Shown piece after piece: positions 9,356-18,400 of a stretch of DNA of 64,000 nucleotides. Numbering within the stretch: position 1 is the stretch's first letter; each line of letters starts with the position of its first letter. The stretch is from Brevundimonas diminuta 470-4. Lineage in GTDB: Bacteria; Pseudomonadota; Alphaproteobacteria; Caulobacterales; Caulobacteraceae. Under the pieces are notes generated by a model that ran no database searches, had not been told where the DNA came from, and was given only the letters and a program-made list of their open reading frames with translations. The DNA lies in assembly GCA_000318405.1 (NCBI GenBank), contig KB291729.1, positions 141,131 to 205,130 on the forward strand, written 5' to 3'. The position numbers and the translations under genes were made by a program.

Positions 9356-9685
9356 TCAGTCCTTTTCCATCGTGCATTGCAGGGGGTGCTGGTGGCGTCG
9401 CGCCGTCTCGACCACCTGGGCGACCTTGGTTTCGGCCACTTCGTAGGTGAAGACGCCGCAGACCCCGACGCCATGCTGGTGCACGTGCAGCATGATGCGG
9501 GTCGCGTCCTCGCGGCTCTTCTGGAAGAACCGCTCCAGCACGTAGATGACGAACTCCATGGGGGTGTAGTCGTCATTCAGGATCAGCACCCGATAAAGCG
9601 AGGGCCGCTGAAGTTTCGGCTTTGTCTCGGTGACGACGGCGGCGCCTGCGCCTCCGCCCTGTTCACCTGGCCGTCTGTTAGGCAT
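9356..9685 (-). CDS. clpS: ATP-dependent Clp protease adaptor ClpS
   Basis: A 109-residue adaptor with the core [17 protein letters not shown], including the NDDYTPM residues that frame the N-degron pocket, and the [21 protein letters not shown] block. ClpS binds proteins with bulky hydrophobic N-terminal residues and delivers them to ClpA. The N-terminal 25 residues are a flexible Gly/Pro/Ala-rich extension. It is the first gene of clpS-clpA. Confidence 0.96.
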   Translation of the reverse strand: MPNRRPGEQGGGAGAAVVTETKPKLQRPSLYRVLILNDDYTPMEFVIYVLERFFQKSREDATRIMLHVHQHGVGVCGVFTYEVAETKVAQVVETARRHQHPLQCTMEKD

Positions 9686-9797
9686 TCGTGGTCCGTTATC
9701 GGGGAGTGTCGAGGATCAGATAGGGAATGATGGCCTGATTTGTAGAGGCGTCCAGCCCCGCCGACGCTCGCGCACGCCCAGTTGATGCATGAACGTG

Positions 9798-9825
9798 AAA
9801 AGGCCCCGGTGTTTCCACCGGGGCC
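9798..9825 (-). terminator. terminator of the phasin gene
   Basis: On the minus strand, 10-base arms GGCCCCGGTG and CACCGGGGCC close a GAAA tetraloop and are followed by TTTT. It begins about 30 bases after the phasin stop codon. Confidence 0.85.
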
Positions 9826-9855
9826 ATTCCGAAGTTCTGGACCTGAAGGTCGCGC

Positions 9856-10326
9856 TTAGCGAGCGGCCTGGAACTGCTCGACAGCGGCCGAAACGCGCTC
9901 GTTGATCGGCTTGAAGCTGTCCTTCACCGAAGCGGTGAGGATCTCGGTCGTCTTGCCGAACTGGGCTAGATAGGCCTCGGCGGCCGACTTGGCCCACGAG
10001 GTCTGCAGTTCGACCAGTTCCTGAACCGAACGCGCCTGGCTCAGCGACTGGGCGGCGGCGACGCCGTCTTCCCAGGACTTCTTCGAGAAGGCGATGGCTT
10101 CCTGCGACAGAGCCTCGGCGCCCTTCTGGGCGGCGGCGGCCGACTCGACCACGGCCTCGAGGTTCTTCTTGCCGTGCGCGTTCAACTCGCTCAGCGAGGC
10201 GACGGACTTGTCCACGCCTTCGCGGAACGCCTTGGCGCCGGCGGCCTGGATGGATTCAGCCTGGGCCTTGGCCTTGGCGGTGGTTTGTTCGACGGTCTTC
10301 TTCACGGTCTCGGCGGCGTCAGCCAT
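9856..10326 (-). CDS. phasin family protein
   Basis: A 156-residue protein, almost all predicted amphipathic helix, rich in Ala, Lys, Glu and Gln. It has the phasin pattern of FSKKSWEDGVAAAQSLSQARSVQELVELQTSWAKSAAEAYLAQ in the second half (positions about 85-130). Phasins coat polyhydroxyalkanoate granules and control their size; some are general surface-active helpers. No PHA synthase lies in the window. A TGC-N3-GCA palindrome about 100 bp upstream could bind the repressor PhaR. Confidence 0.88.
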   Translation of the reverse strand: MADAAETVKKTVEQTTAKAKAQAESIQAAGAKAFREGVDKSVASLSELNAHGKKNLEAVVESAAAAQKGAEALSQEAIAFSKKSWEDGVAAAQSLSQARSVQELVELQTSWAKSAAEAYLAQFGKTTEILTASVKDSFKPINERVSAAVEQFQAAR

Positions 10327-10421
10327 GGGGAGTCTCCTGAAGCGAAAGGGTTCATGCGACAGGCGGAGCCCATCGCGACAACGGCGATATGGTGCACCTG
10401 CGAACGGACTTCAAGTGAAAT

Positions 10422-10436
10422 TTGTGCAACGCACAA
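10422..10436. promoter_or_regulatory. palindrome upstream of phasin, possible PhaR operator
   Basis: TTGTGC-AAC-GCACAA is a perfect 6+3+6 palindrome with a TGC-N3-GCA core. PhaR-type repressors of PHA genes bind TGC-rich inverted repeats in Paracoccus and Rhodobacter. It lies 96-110 bases upstream of the phasin start, in the 264-bp region shared with the divergent carboxypeptidase gene. Confidence 0.4.
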
Positions 10437-10590
10437 TATAATCACTGATCACCTGAGGCGACGCCGCTCGATCACAAGTCTGTTGACGCGCTGTTAACCC
10501 TCTCGAAACCGGGCGAGCCGATGTTAGCGTTTGTAACGTGCGTGATCGCAGCCGTCTTCGCGCCACAGTGACGAGGCTAGTAGCTTGCCC

Positions 10591-11997
10591 ATGAACGCCA
10601 TCTTCCGCCGTCGTTTCCTGGCCGCCCTGGTCCTGGGGGGCATTGTCCTGACGCCCACGGTCGGCGTCGCCCCGCCGGAAGCCCAGTCGACCGACAGCCG
10701 GTACGCCGCCATCGTGGTGGACGCCGCCTCTGGCGAGGTGCTGTTCTCGCGCTTCGCCGACGCCCGGCGCTTTCCGGCCTCCATCACCAAGGTCATGACC
10801 CTGTATCTGGCGTTCGAGGCGCTGGAATCGGGCAAGGCCAAGCTGGACGACAACCTGACCGTCTCGCCGCGCGCGGCCTCTCAGCCGCCGTCCAAGCTGG
10901 GCCTGGCGGCGGGTCAGACCATCAGCCTGGACGACGCCATGCGCGCCACCGCCGTGCGCAGCGCCAACGACATGGCCGTGGTCATCGCCGAGCATATCGG
11001 CGGCTCCGAGGGCCGTTTCACCCAGATGATGACGGAAAAGGCGCGCGAGCTGGGCATGGAGCACACCCGCTTCACCACCGCCAACGGCCTGCCCGACACG
11101 CGCCAGGCGACCACGGCGCGCGACCTGTCGATCCTAAGCCGCGCGGTGATGCGCGACTATCCGCAATACTATCGCTACCTCGGCCTGCACGACTGGTTCT
11201 ACAAGGGCCGCGACTACCGCAACACCAACGGCCTGCTGGCCACCGGGCGCGGCTATGACGGCATCAAGACCGGCTTCACCAACGCCTCGGGCTATAATCT
11301 GGCGGCGTCCTCGGTGCGCGACGGCAAGCGGATCATCACCATCGTCATGGGCGGCCGTTCGACCGCCAGTCGCAACGCCCACGTCGCCGAACTGATGGAC
11401 ACCGGCTTCGAGGTGCAGCGCCGCCGCGGTCAGGGCGAGAACATCCAGTTGGCTCAGGCCTTCTTTGAACAGCGCGGCTATGGCGTCAGCAGCGATCCGG
11501 CCCCCGTGGCCTACGCCTCCCTGTCCGACGAGGACGGAGAAGGCGTCGGCTCCTCGACCGAGGTGGCCTACGTCTCCGGCCCGCCGCCGCGCAGCCTGCC
11601 GACCGAGGTGACCCCGCCGCCGTCGGCCCGCCGCGCCGAGAACCGTCCGCCCGAAAGCCTGACCGCCGCGCTGAACGGCGGATCAGCCGCAGCGCCGACG
11701 CCCCCTGCCCGCGCCACCCGCAACCCGCCCGCACGCGCCGCCGCCCCGGCCCCGACCCCGGCCGGACGCTGGACCGTCCAGGTCGGCGCTTTCCGCGAAG
11801 AGGCCGTGGCCCGCGACTGGCTGAACAATGTCAGCCGCCGCTTCTCCAGCCAGTTCTCGAACGCCCAGCGCGACGTGCAGACGGCCAACGGCTGGTATCG
11901 TTCGCGCTTTACCGGCATGACCCAGCAGGCGGCCGAGGCGGCGTGCGAGGCTCTGTCGGAACGCCGCGTCACCTGCATGGTGGTCCGCCCCAGCTAA
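10591..11997 (+). CDS. D-alanyl-D-alanine carboxypeptidase (S11) with SPOR domain
   Basis: A 468-residue PBP5/6-type enzyme. It has a signal peptide (positively charged FRRR, then a hydrophobic stretch to about residue 24), the catalytic SxxK in SITKVM, SxN in RSANDM and KTG in KTGFTNASG. After a Pro/Ala-rich linker of about 100 residues it ends in a SPOR domain (WTVQVGAF...RRVTCMVV), which binds denuded glycan and targets proteins to the division septum. It trims the terminal D-Ala of peptidoglycan pentapeptides. The ATG at 10591 is preferred over an in-frame TTG two codons upstream. Confidence 0.93.
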   Translation: MNAIFRRRFLAALVLGGIVLTPTVGVAPPEAQSTDSRYAAIVVDAASGEVLFSRFADARRFPASITKVMTLYLAFEALESGKAKLDDNLTVSPRAASQPPSKLGLAAGQTISLDDAMRATAVRSANDMAVVIAEHIGGSEGRFTQMMTEKARELGMEHTRFTTANGLPDTRQATTARDLSILSRAVMRDYPQYYRYLGLHDWFYKGRDYRNTNGLLATGRGYDGIKTGFTNASGYNLAASSVRDGKRIITIVMGGRSTASRNAHVAELMDTGFEVQRRRGQGENIQLAQAFFEQRGYGVSSDPAPVAYASLSDEDGEGVGSSTEVAYVSGPPPRSLPTEVTPPPSARRAENRPPESLTAALNGGSAAAPTPPARATRNPPARAAAPAPTPAGRWTVQVGAFREEAVARDWLNNVSRRFSSQFSNAQRDVQTANGWYRSRFTGMTQQAAEAACEALSERRVTCMVVRPS

Positions 11998-12010
11998 GCG
12001 AGGCAGGGCG

Positions 12011-12601
12011 CTAGCGGCCCTGCCCGTTGCGCCACCCCGGCTCGGCCAGACGCCGGGCGTAGTCGCGCACGTCGGCAGGCCACGTCTCTGTTCGAGCGTC
12101 GAACGCCGTCCAGTCGCCGGCGAACAGCATCCGCACGGCCTCTTCATAATCCGGCAGGTCGCCCGCCACGGCGGTCATGAAGCGATAGGCCGCCTCGCGA
12201 CTGCGTCGCATCCGGTCCGGCCCTTCAGCCTCGCGCAGGGCGGCTTCGACCAGCTTGCGCAGGACCACCGACGCCCCGCCCGGCTGTGACGCCAGCCAGT
12301 CCCAATGACGCGGCAACAGCGTCACTTCACGCGGCGTGACGCCCAGCTTCGGCCGCCCCGGCCCCCGCTTCTCAGGCCCGCGCTTCTCGGGCTCAGGCTG
12401 CGCCTGCTCCTGCGGCAGGCGCTCCAACACGGCCTGCAGGTCTCCGCGCAGATCCAGATCAATCGGCCGGGCGTCCTCGTCCCGGAAAACGAGAACCGTC
12501 CGTCCCGCGTCGTGTGCGGCCTTGGCCGCTGCGGCGGCCTGCGCCAGGGGGCCTGCCGCAATCATCGTATGGCCGTCAAAGGCCGTGCATAGAGTCATCA
12601 T
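12011..12601 (-). CDS. DUF2239 family protein
   Basis: A 196-residue protein with the DUF2239 hallmark GRPKLGVTPREVTLLPRHWD followed by WLASQPGGASVVLRKLVEAA. The N-terminal half contains a short beta-rich stretch and a Lys/Pro/Glu repeat (EKRGPEKRGP). Function unknown. Two adjacent ATGs occur; GAGGA upstream fits the second (12598) better. Two direct repeats lie within 70 bp upstream and look like operator sites. It is convergent with the carboxypeptidase gene. Confidence 0.85.
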   Translation of the reverse strand: MMTLCTAFDGHTMIAAGPLAQAAAAAKAAHDAGRTVLVFRDEDARPIDLDLRGDLQAVLERLPQEQAQPEPEKRGPEKRGPGRPKLGVTPREVTLLPRHWDWLASQPGGASVVLRKLVEAALREAEGPDRMRRSREAAYRFMTAVAGDLPDYEEAVRMLFAGDWTAFDARTETWPADVRDYARRLAEPGWRNGQGR

Positions 12602-12628
12602 CCGTCCTCACTTGTTGAAGGTCGGAAT

Positions 12629-12667
12629 TACCCGGATAATATTATGGCGTCAATACTACCCGGATAA
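12629..12667. promoter_or_regulatory. tandem TACCCGGATAA repeats, likely operator of DUF2239
   Basis: TACCCGGATAA occurs at 12629-12639 and again at 12657-12667, exactly 28 bases apart, in an AT-rich patch that stands out from the GC-rich surroundings. The repeats lie 28 and 56 bases upstream of the DUF2239 start, where a -10/-35 region is expected. The binding protein is unknown. Confidence 0.5.
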
Positions 12668-12671
12668 ATTA

Positions 12672-13028
12672 TCAGGCCCGATCAGCCATGCCTCCAAACA
12701 GGGCGCCCGCGATCCAGCTGACGACGCCCGTGACGATGGCGGCGCCGATGCCCGCCCACAGCCCATTGACCGCAAACCCATCCAGGAACAGCGACGTCAG
12801 CCCGATCATGGCGGCGTTCACCACCAGCAGAAACAGGCCGAAGGTGACGATGGTCAGCGGCAGGGTCAGGATCACCATCAGCGGCCGCACGAAGGCGTTG
12901 ACCAGACCCAGGATGACCGCCGCCGCGATCAGCGATCCCGTGGACGTGAACTCCACCCCCGGCACCAGTTTGGCCGAAGCCCACAGACCGATCGCCGTGA
13001 CCACGGCCTGAACGATGAAACCCAGCAT
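12672..13028 (-). CDS. phage holin family 4 / YvlD-like small membrane protein
   Basis: A 118-residue protein with four predicted membrane helices and the family motif NAFVRPLMVILTLPLTIVTFG. It belongs to the chromosomal holin-4 superfamily-like (PF04020) proteins, which are not prophage holins. Role unknown; relatives are often linked to envelope stress. The ATG at 13028 follows GAAGGAGG; an ATG 39 bases upstream gives an unrelated soluble extension. It reads towards the DUF2239 promoter region. Confidence 0.85.
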   Translation of the reverse strand: MLGFIVQAVVTAIGLWASAKLVPGVEFTSTGSLIAAAVILGLVNAFVRPLMVILTLPLTIVTFGLFLLVVNAAMIGLTSLFLDGFAVNGLWAGIGAAIVTGVVSWIAGALFGGMADRA

Positions 13029-13141
13029 GACGCCTCCTTCGGCTGAACCTTGACCATATAAGCGCATATCGCGGCGAACCGCTCCGTGCGTCCATCAGGA
13101 TCGCCTGCTAGGCTGGCCATCCTTTCCCGAAGGAGACCTCC

Positions 13142-13579
13142 ATGAGCCTTCACGGCGCCTACGACCCGGACAACATCTTCGCCAAGATCCTGCGCGGCGA
13201 CATGCCCAGCGTAAAGGTGTGGGAGGACGACGACGTCCTGGCCTTCATGGACGTGTTTCCCCAGTCCGAGGGCCATGTCCTGATCGTGTCCAAGACCTCG
13301 ACCGCCCGCAACATCCTGGAGATCGAGCCCGAGGCGCTGGCCAAGCTGACCGCCGCCGTGCAGCGCACCGCCCGCGCCGTCGAGAAGGCGCTGAAGCCTG
13401 AAGGCCTCAGCCTGATGCAGTTCAACGGCGACGCCGGCGGGCAGACGGTCTTCCACCTGCATTTCCACATCGTGCCGCGCTGGTCCGACCGCCCGATGAA
13501 GGGGCACGGCCACGCCCCGATGGCCGACGCCGAACAGCTGAAAACTCTGGCCGAGAAGATCGCCGCCGCGCTCGACTGA
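13142..13579 (+). CDS. HIT family hydrolase (HINT-like)
   Basis: A 145-residue histidine-triad protein with the active-site HLHFHIVPRW (HxHxHxx) near the C-terminus and the upstream LMQFNGDAGGQTV motif. HINT enzymes hydrolyse nucleoside phosphoramidates such as AMP-lysine. The start is well supported by GAAGGAGACCTCC before the ATG. It is convergent with the DMT protein (7-bp gap). Confidence 0.93.
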   Translation: MSLHGAYDPDNIFAKILRGDMPSVKVWEDDDVLAFMDVFPQSEGHVLIVSKTSTARNILEIEPEALAKLTAAVQRTARAVEKALKPEGLSLMQFNGDAGGQTVFHLHFHIVPRWSDRPMKGHGHAPMADAEQLKTLAEKIAAALD

Positions 13580-13586
13580 GCATCTC

Positions 13587-13937
13587 TTACAGCGGCCCTT
13601 TAAAGATGAAGAAGGCCCCGCCGGCGATCAGGGCGAAGCCGATCAGGTGGTTCACCGTCAGCTTCTCGCCCAGATAGAGCACCGAGAAGATCGCGAAGAC
13701 CAGCAGGGTGATCACCTCCTGCATGGTCTTCAGCTCGGCCGCCGAATAGACCTGATGGCCGATGCGGTTGGCGGGCACGGCCAGCCAGTATTCGAAGAAG
13801 GCGATGCCCCAGCTGATCAGGACCACGATCCACAGCGGCTTGGCCCCGAATTTCAGATGGCCGTACCAGGCGAAGGTCATGAAGACGTTCGACAGGGCCA
13901 GCATGACGATGGGGGCGAGATAGGGCAGCGACGGCAT
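13587..13937 (-). CDS. DMT family membrane protein (DUF486)
   Basis: A 116-residue protein with four predicted membrane helices and the DUF486 signatures NVFMTFAWYGHLK and ISWGIAFFEYWLAVPANRIG, ending FALIAGGAFFIFKGPL. It is a half-size relative of the drug/metabolite transporter superfamily. The transported substrate is unknown. Confidence 0.88.
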   Translation of the reverse strand: MPSLPYLAPIVMLALSNVFMTFAWYGHLKFGAKPLWIVVLISWGIAFFEYWLAVPANRIGHQVYSAAELKTMQEVITLLVFAIFSVLYLGEKLTVNHLIGFALIAGGAFFIFKGPL

Positions 13938-13988
13938 TGCATCAGTGTGCTTGCGTCAAAGAGATTCCGCCAGCATAAGGCGGGCCAC

Positions 13989-14064
13989 GCCGGTTTAGCT
14001 CAGCTGGTAGAGCAGCGGTTTTGTAAACCGAAGGTCGCGGGTTCGATTCCTGCAACCGGCACCA
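13989..14064 (+). tRNA. tRNA-Thr (TGT)
   Basis: A 76-base cloverleaf: acceptor arms GCCGGTT and AACCGGC pair fully, the D-arm is GCTCAGCTGGTAGAGC, the anticodon loop TTTGTAA reads TGT (threonine, ACA), and the T-arm is GCGGGTTCGATTCCTGC. The CCA end is encoded. It is the only tRNA in the window and lies 19 bp upstream of a TetR gene. Confidence 0.97.
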
Positions 14065-14083
14065 CTCTCGCGGCCGCCTCCCC

Positions 14084-14710
14084 ATGTCCGAGACGACCAA
14101 CAAACTGGGTCACAGGATCCGAACGCGCGGCGCGCGCACCCGCCGCGCCCTGCTGGACGCCCTGCGCGCCCTGCTGAACACCAAACATCTGGGCGAGATC
14201 CGTTCCGCCGACGTGGCGATGGCCGCGGGCGTCTCGGCGCCGACCTTCTACACCTACTTCGCCTCGGTCGAGGAAGGCCTGCAACTGCTGTGCGAAGAGG
14301 CGGGCGAGGACTTTCAGCGGCTGGCGGCCCACATTCACGCCGACTGGTCGGGCGACCGGGCGTTCGAGGCTGCGCGGGCCTATGTGCTGGAGGTGCTGAA
14401 CCTGTGGAGCGACCACGGGCCCGTGCTGCGCGTCGAGCACATGCTGGCCGACATGGGCGAGCCAGCCTTCGCCGAAAGCCGCATCCGCCGCCTGCGTCGC
14501 CTTCACCTGGCGCTGGAGCGTCGCATCGCCCAGGCCCACGCCAACGGCCTGCACCCCGAAGGGCTGAACCCTCGTCTCACCTCCTATGAAACGGCGAACC
14601 TGGTGGAGTCTGTCGCCGCCGGTTTCGACCTGATGCGCCGCGCCGACACGCCCGAAGCCATCATCGAAACCACCGCCCATATCGTGGTGAAGCTGACGAC
14701 CGGGCGCTGA
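14084..14710 (+). CDS. TetR/AcrR family transcriptional regulator
   Basis: A 208-residue protein. An N-terminal helix-turn-helix at about 20-65 contains IRSADVAMAAGVSAPTFYTYF, the TetR signature; the rest is a helical ligand-binding domain with EHMLADMGEPAFAESRIRRLR. It follows tRNA-Thr by 19 bases, so it may use the same promoter. The nearest possible target is the cytochrome c gene downstream or the RND pump 5 kb away; neither is proven. Confidence 0.9.
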   Translation: MSETTNKLGHRIRTRGARTRRALLDALRALLNTKHLGEIRSADVAMAAGVSAPTFYTYFASVEEGLQLLCEEAGEDFQRLAAHIHADWSGDRAFEAARAYVLEVLNLWSDHGPVLRVEHMLADMGEPAFAESRIRRLRRLHLALERRIAQAHANGLHPEGLNPRLTSYETANLVESVAAGFDLMRRADTPEAIIETTAHIVVKLTTGR

Positions 14711-14794
14711 CGACCACTACGGGCCTTGGACAAGCTGTCCATTGCGGCGGCGCCTTCATGGGGTAAAGCATCGCTGTCGGCCAAGGAGTGCGTC

Positions 14795-15325
14795 ATGTCC
14801 CGTCTTTCGTCCTGCTCTTCGATCCGCAGCGTGGCGGCCCCGGTTGCGGCGCTGAGCGCCGTCCTGATGCTGGCGGCCTGCGGGCAGAACGGCGCCTCGC
14901 CCGCAGCCGACGGCGCGCCGCAAGCGCCCAGGGCGGCGACGCCGACCGAAGCTGAAAAGATCGCCCTGCTGGCCGCCCTGCCCGCGCCCTATAACGAGGG
15001 AGACCTCGATAACGGCCGTCGCGCCTTCGCACGATGCCGCTCGTGCCACACCATCACGCCGGGCGGGCCGAACATGACGGGGCCGAACCTCTATGGCGTC
15101 TTCGGCAGCAAGGCCGGGGCGAAGGAAAAGTACAGCTATTCCCACGCCCTGCGCACGGCGGACTTCACCTGGGACGCCGAGACGCTGGATCACTGGCTAC
15201 AGAACCCGCGCACCTTCCTGCCTGGCAACAAGATGAGCTTCGCCGGCCTGCCCGACGCCACGGACCGCCGCGACGTCATCGCCTTCCTGAAGGTCGAGAC
15301 GGGATTCAAACCGCAAGGCGAGTGA
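14795..15325 (+). CDS. lipid-anchored c-type cytochrome
   Basis: A 176-residue protein with a signal peptide ending in the lipobox LAAC (LMLAACGQ), an Ala/Pro linker and a class I cytochrome c domain. The haem site is CRSCH and the likely distal ligand is Met in GNKMSFAG. The PNMTGPNLYGVFG and YSYSHAL motifs are typical of mitochondrial-type/c2 cytochromes. It should carry electrons in the periplasm while tethered to the membrane. The ATG at 14795 follows AAGGAG with a 6-base spacer, which excludes a longer frame starting 69 bases upstream. Confidence 0.9.
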   Translation: MSRLSSCSSIRSVAAPVAALSAVLMLAACGQNGASPAADGAPQAPRAATPTEAEKIALLAALPAPYNEGDLDNGRRAFARCRSCHTITPGGPNMTGPNLYGVFGSKAGAKEKYSYSHALRTADFTWDAETLDHWLQNPRTFLPGNKMSFAGLPDATDRRDVIAFLKVETGFKPQGE

Positions 15326-15345
15326 CCCGGCACAGCCGGATAAGC

Positions 15346-15380
15346 AAAAAGGGCAGCGGGCCACATGGTCCGCCGCCCTT
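15346..15380. terminator. bidirectional terminator, cytochrome c / RND pump
   Basis: An imperfect hairpin with outer arms AAGGGC and GCCCTT and inner GCGG/CCGC pairs. On the minus strand it is followed by five T, which suits the end of the RND operon 25 bases upstream of it. On the plus strand, where it serves the cytochrome gene, the T-run is poorer (ATCGTTTT). Confidence 0.65.
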
Positions 15381-15404
15381 ATCGTTTTCGACGACCCGAG
15401 GGTC

Positions 15405-18400
15405 CTATTCCGCCGGGCTCATGTCCGGCTCGAGGCCCTCGCGTTTCTCCTGAGCCTCCCATTCCTCGATCTTGCGGGCGGTGTATTCCGGCGACTTGGT
15501 GAAGCGCGCCAGCACGCCATAGATCACCGGCACCACGAACAGGGTCAGCACCGTGGCGAACATGGCGCCGGTGAAGATCACCACGCCGATGGTCTGACGG
15601 CTGCCCGCCCCGGCCCCTTGCCAAAGCACCAGCGGCAAAGCGCCGAAGGCGGTGGCGATCGAGGTCATGATGATCGGGCGCAGGCGCAAGGACGAGGACT
15701 CGATGACGGCCTCGCGGATGGTCCGCCCCTGATCGCGCAGCTGGTTGGCGAACTCGACGATCAGAATGCCGTTCTTGGCTGCGACGCCGATCAGGATGAT
15801 CAGGCCGATCTGGCTGTAGATGTTCAGGCTGGACCCCGCCATCAGAAGGCCGAACAGCCCGCCCGCCGCCGCCAGCGGCACTGTCAGCATGATGACCGCA
15901 GGCGTGATCCAGCTCTCGAACTGCGCCGCCAGCACCAGGAAGACCAGCAGCAGAGCCAGGGCGAAGGCCCAGCCCACGGCGCTGCCCGCCTCCTGCTGGT
16001 CGCGGGCGGCGCCGCCCCAGCGGATGTTGGTCACGCCCTGCGGCTGCTTGGCGGCCTCGGCCATCAGGAACTGGACCGCGTCATCGATGGTCGTGCCGGG
16101 GTTCAGGTCGGCTTGCAGGGTGATGGCGCGCTGGCGATCCAGACGGCGACGATCAGGCGTGTCGCCCGATGTCTTGGTCGTGACCACCGCCGACAGCGGC
16201 ACCAGCTGCGCCGTGCCGGTCGAGACATATAGCGCCTCGAGATCCGAAACCTCGCGCCGGTGATCGCGGTCGGTCTGCAGGATGACGTCATACTCCTGGC
16301 CGCCCTTGATGTAGGTGGTGGCGCGGCGCGAACCGAACATGGTCTCCAGCGTGCGGCCGATCTGCTGTGACGACACGCCCAGCGCCGCCGCCTTCTGCGG
16401 ATCGACGTCGACCAGCAGGCGCGGCGCGTTCGGCTCATAGTTCAAGCGCGGACGCGAGAAGCCCGGGTTCTCCTGCGCCGCCGCCAGGACGGGCTGCAGC
16501 CAGTTGTAGATCGCGCTGTATTCAGCGCCGGTGACGATCATTTCGATCGAGTTGGAGTTGCCGCCGCCGCGTTGGAAGGCGCCCGGCGTCGAGGCGTTGA
16601 CCTGGGCGCCGGTCTGGTTGCGCAGTTTGGCGTTCAGCTCCTGGGCGATCTGCTCCGCCGAACGGTCGCGCTCGGACCAGTCGGCCAGATTCAGGACCGC
16701 GCTGCCCGAGCTGAAGCCAGAACCGCCGAAGCCCGGCGACGAGATCATGAAGTTGGCCGCCTCGCCGTTCTGGCGATATTCGGCCAGGATCGGTTCCAGC
16801 CCCAGCATGATCTCGCGCGTGTAATCAAAGCCCGTGCCTTCCGGTCCGGCGATGCGCAGGGTCACGCGGCCCCGGTCTTCGTTCGGCACCAGTTCATTGG
16901 GCAGATGCAGGAAGATGCCCGTCGCCCCCGCCGCCACCAGGACGATCAGGGCGGCCACGCCGCCGACCGCGACACGGCGGCCAAGCAGGGCGTCCAGAGA
17001 CGCGGCATAGGAACGCTTCAGCGCGTCCATGCCTGCATCCACGCGCCGCGCGACCCAGCCGCCGGTATGCGCCGGCTTCAGGATCTTCGACGCCAGCATC
17101 GGCGACAGGCTCAGCGCCAGGAAGGCCGAGAAGGCCACCGCCGCAGCAATAGCGGCCGCTAGTTCGACGAACAAACGCCCAACATAGCCCGGCAGGAACA
17201 GCAGCGGCGCGAACACCGACAACAGCACGACGGTCGTGGCCACGACGGCGAAGAAGACCTGACGCGCTCCGCGCTCGGCCGCAACCAGCGGCGGCTCGCC
17301 GTGATCCAGTCGGCGCTGGATGTTCTCGACCACGACGATGGCGTCGTCGACGACCAGGCCGATCGCCAGAACCAGGGCCAGCAGGGTCAAAAGGTTCAGC
17401 GAGAAGCCCAGCGGCGCCAGGACGATGAAGGTCGCCAGCAGACAGATCGGGGCCACCACCGACGGAATGATCGCCGCCCGCAGACTGCCCAGGAAGATGA
17501 AGTTGACCAGGGCCACCAGAGCCATCGAGATGCCGATGGTCACCCAGACTTCGTCAATGGCGTGGGAGGTGAAGACCGAGTTGTCGGAGCCGACTTCCAG
17601 CGTCGTGCCGGGCGGCAGGCTGTGGCGCATCTCCTCCATCAGGGCGCGGGCGCCCTTGGAGATTTCCAGATCGTTGGACTGGGCCTGACGGGTGACGGCC
17701 AGACCGATCTGGTCCAGTCCATTGCCGCGGAACAGGCGCCGCGCTTCGGCCGGGGCTTCCTCGATCCGGGCGATGTCGCCCAGTCGGGTGACATAGGCGG
17801 CGTTGCCGATCAGGGCGCCGGTGACGCCGTTGGTCATGGCGGCCGACGCGGCGCCCAGGGTGCCGGACGCCTGCGCCCCCGTGGCGGTCGAGGCCGAGCC
17901 GCGCGTGCCGATCGGCAGTTGAGCGAAATCCGCCGGGTCGGCGTAGTTGCGCGCCACGCGGACGGTATAGTCCTTCTGCGCCGACTCCAGCGAGCCTGCA
18001 GGCAGTTCGACGTTCTGGTTGTTGAGAGCGGTCTCGACGTCGGTGACGGTCAGACCACGCGCCGCCATCGCCCCTGCGTCGAGCCAGATGCGCATGGCGT
18101 AGCGCTGCTCGCCGAAGATATTGACCTGGGCCACGCCCGGCACGGTGGCGAAGCGGTCCACCAGATAGCGGCGGGCGTAGTCGGTCAGTTCCAGACGATC
18201 CATCGTGGAGGACCGCAGGAACATGATCAGGATGGGCTGGCTGTCCGAATCGGCCTTGGCCACTTCGGGCGGATCCGCCTGATCCGGCAGACGGCCCAGC
18301 ACGCGCGAGATGCGGTCGCGCACGTCGTTGGCGGCGTCGTCGATGTTGCGATCCAGCGAAAACTCGATGTTGACGTTGGACCGGCCGTCGCGACTGGTCG

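Noticed and set aside
7133-9730. Long open frame (865 codons) opposite clpA and clpS
   Set aside because: Antisense shadow of high-GC coding sequence; composition is low-complexity (Arg, Gln, Val, Gly), with no family motif or ribosome site.
12672-13028. Prophage remnant, because of the holin-family name
   Set aside because: The family is chromosomal and widespread; no other phage gene lies nearby.
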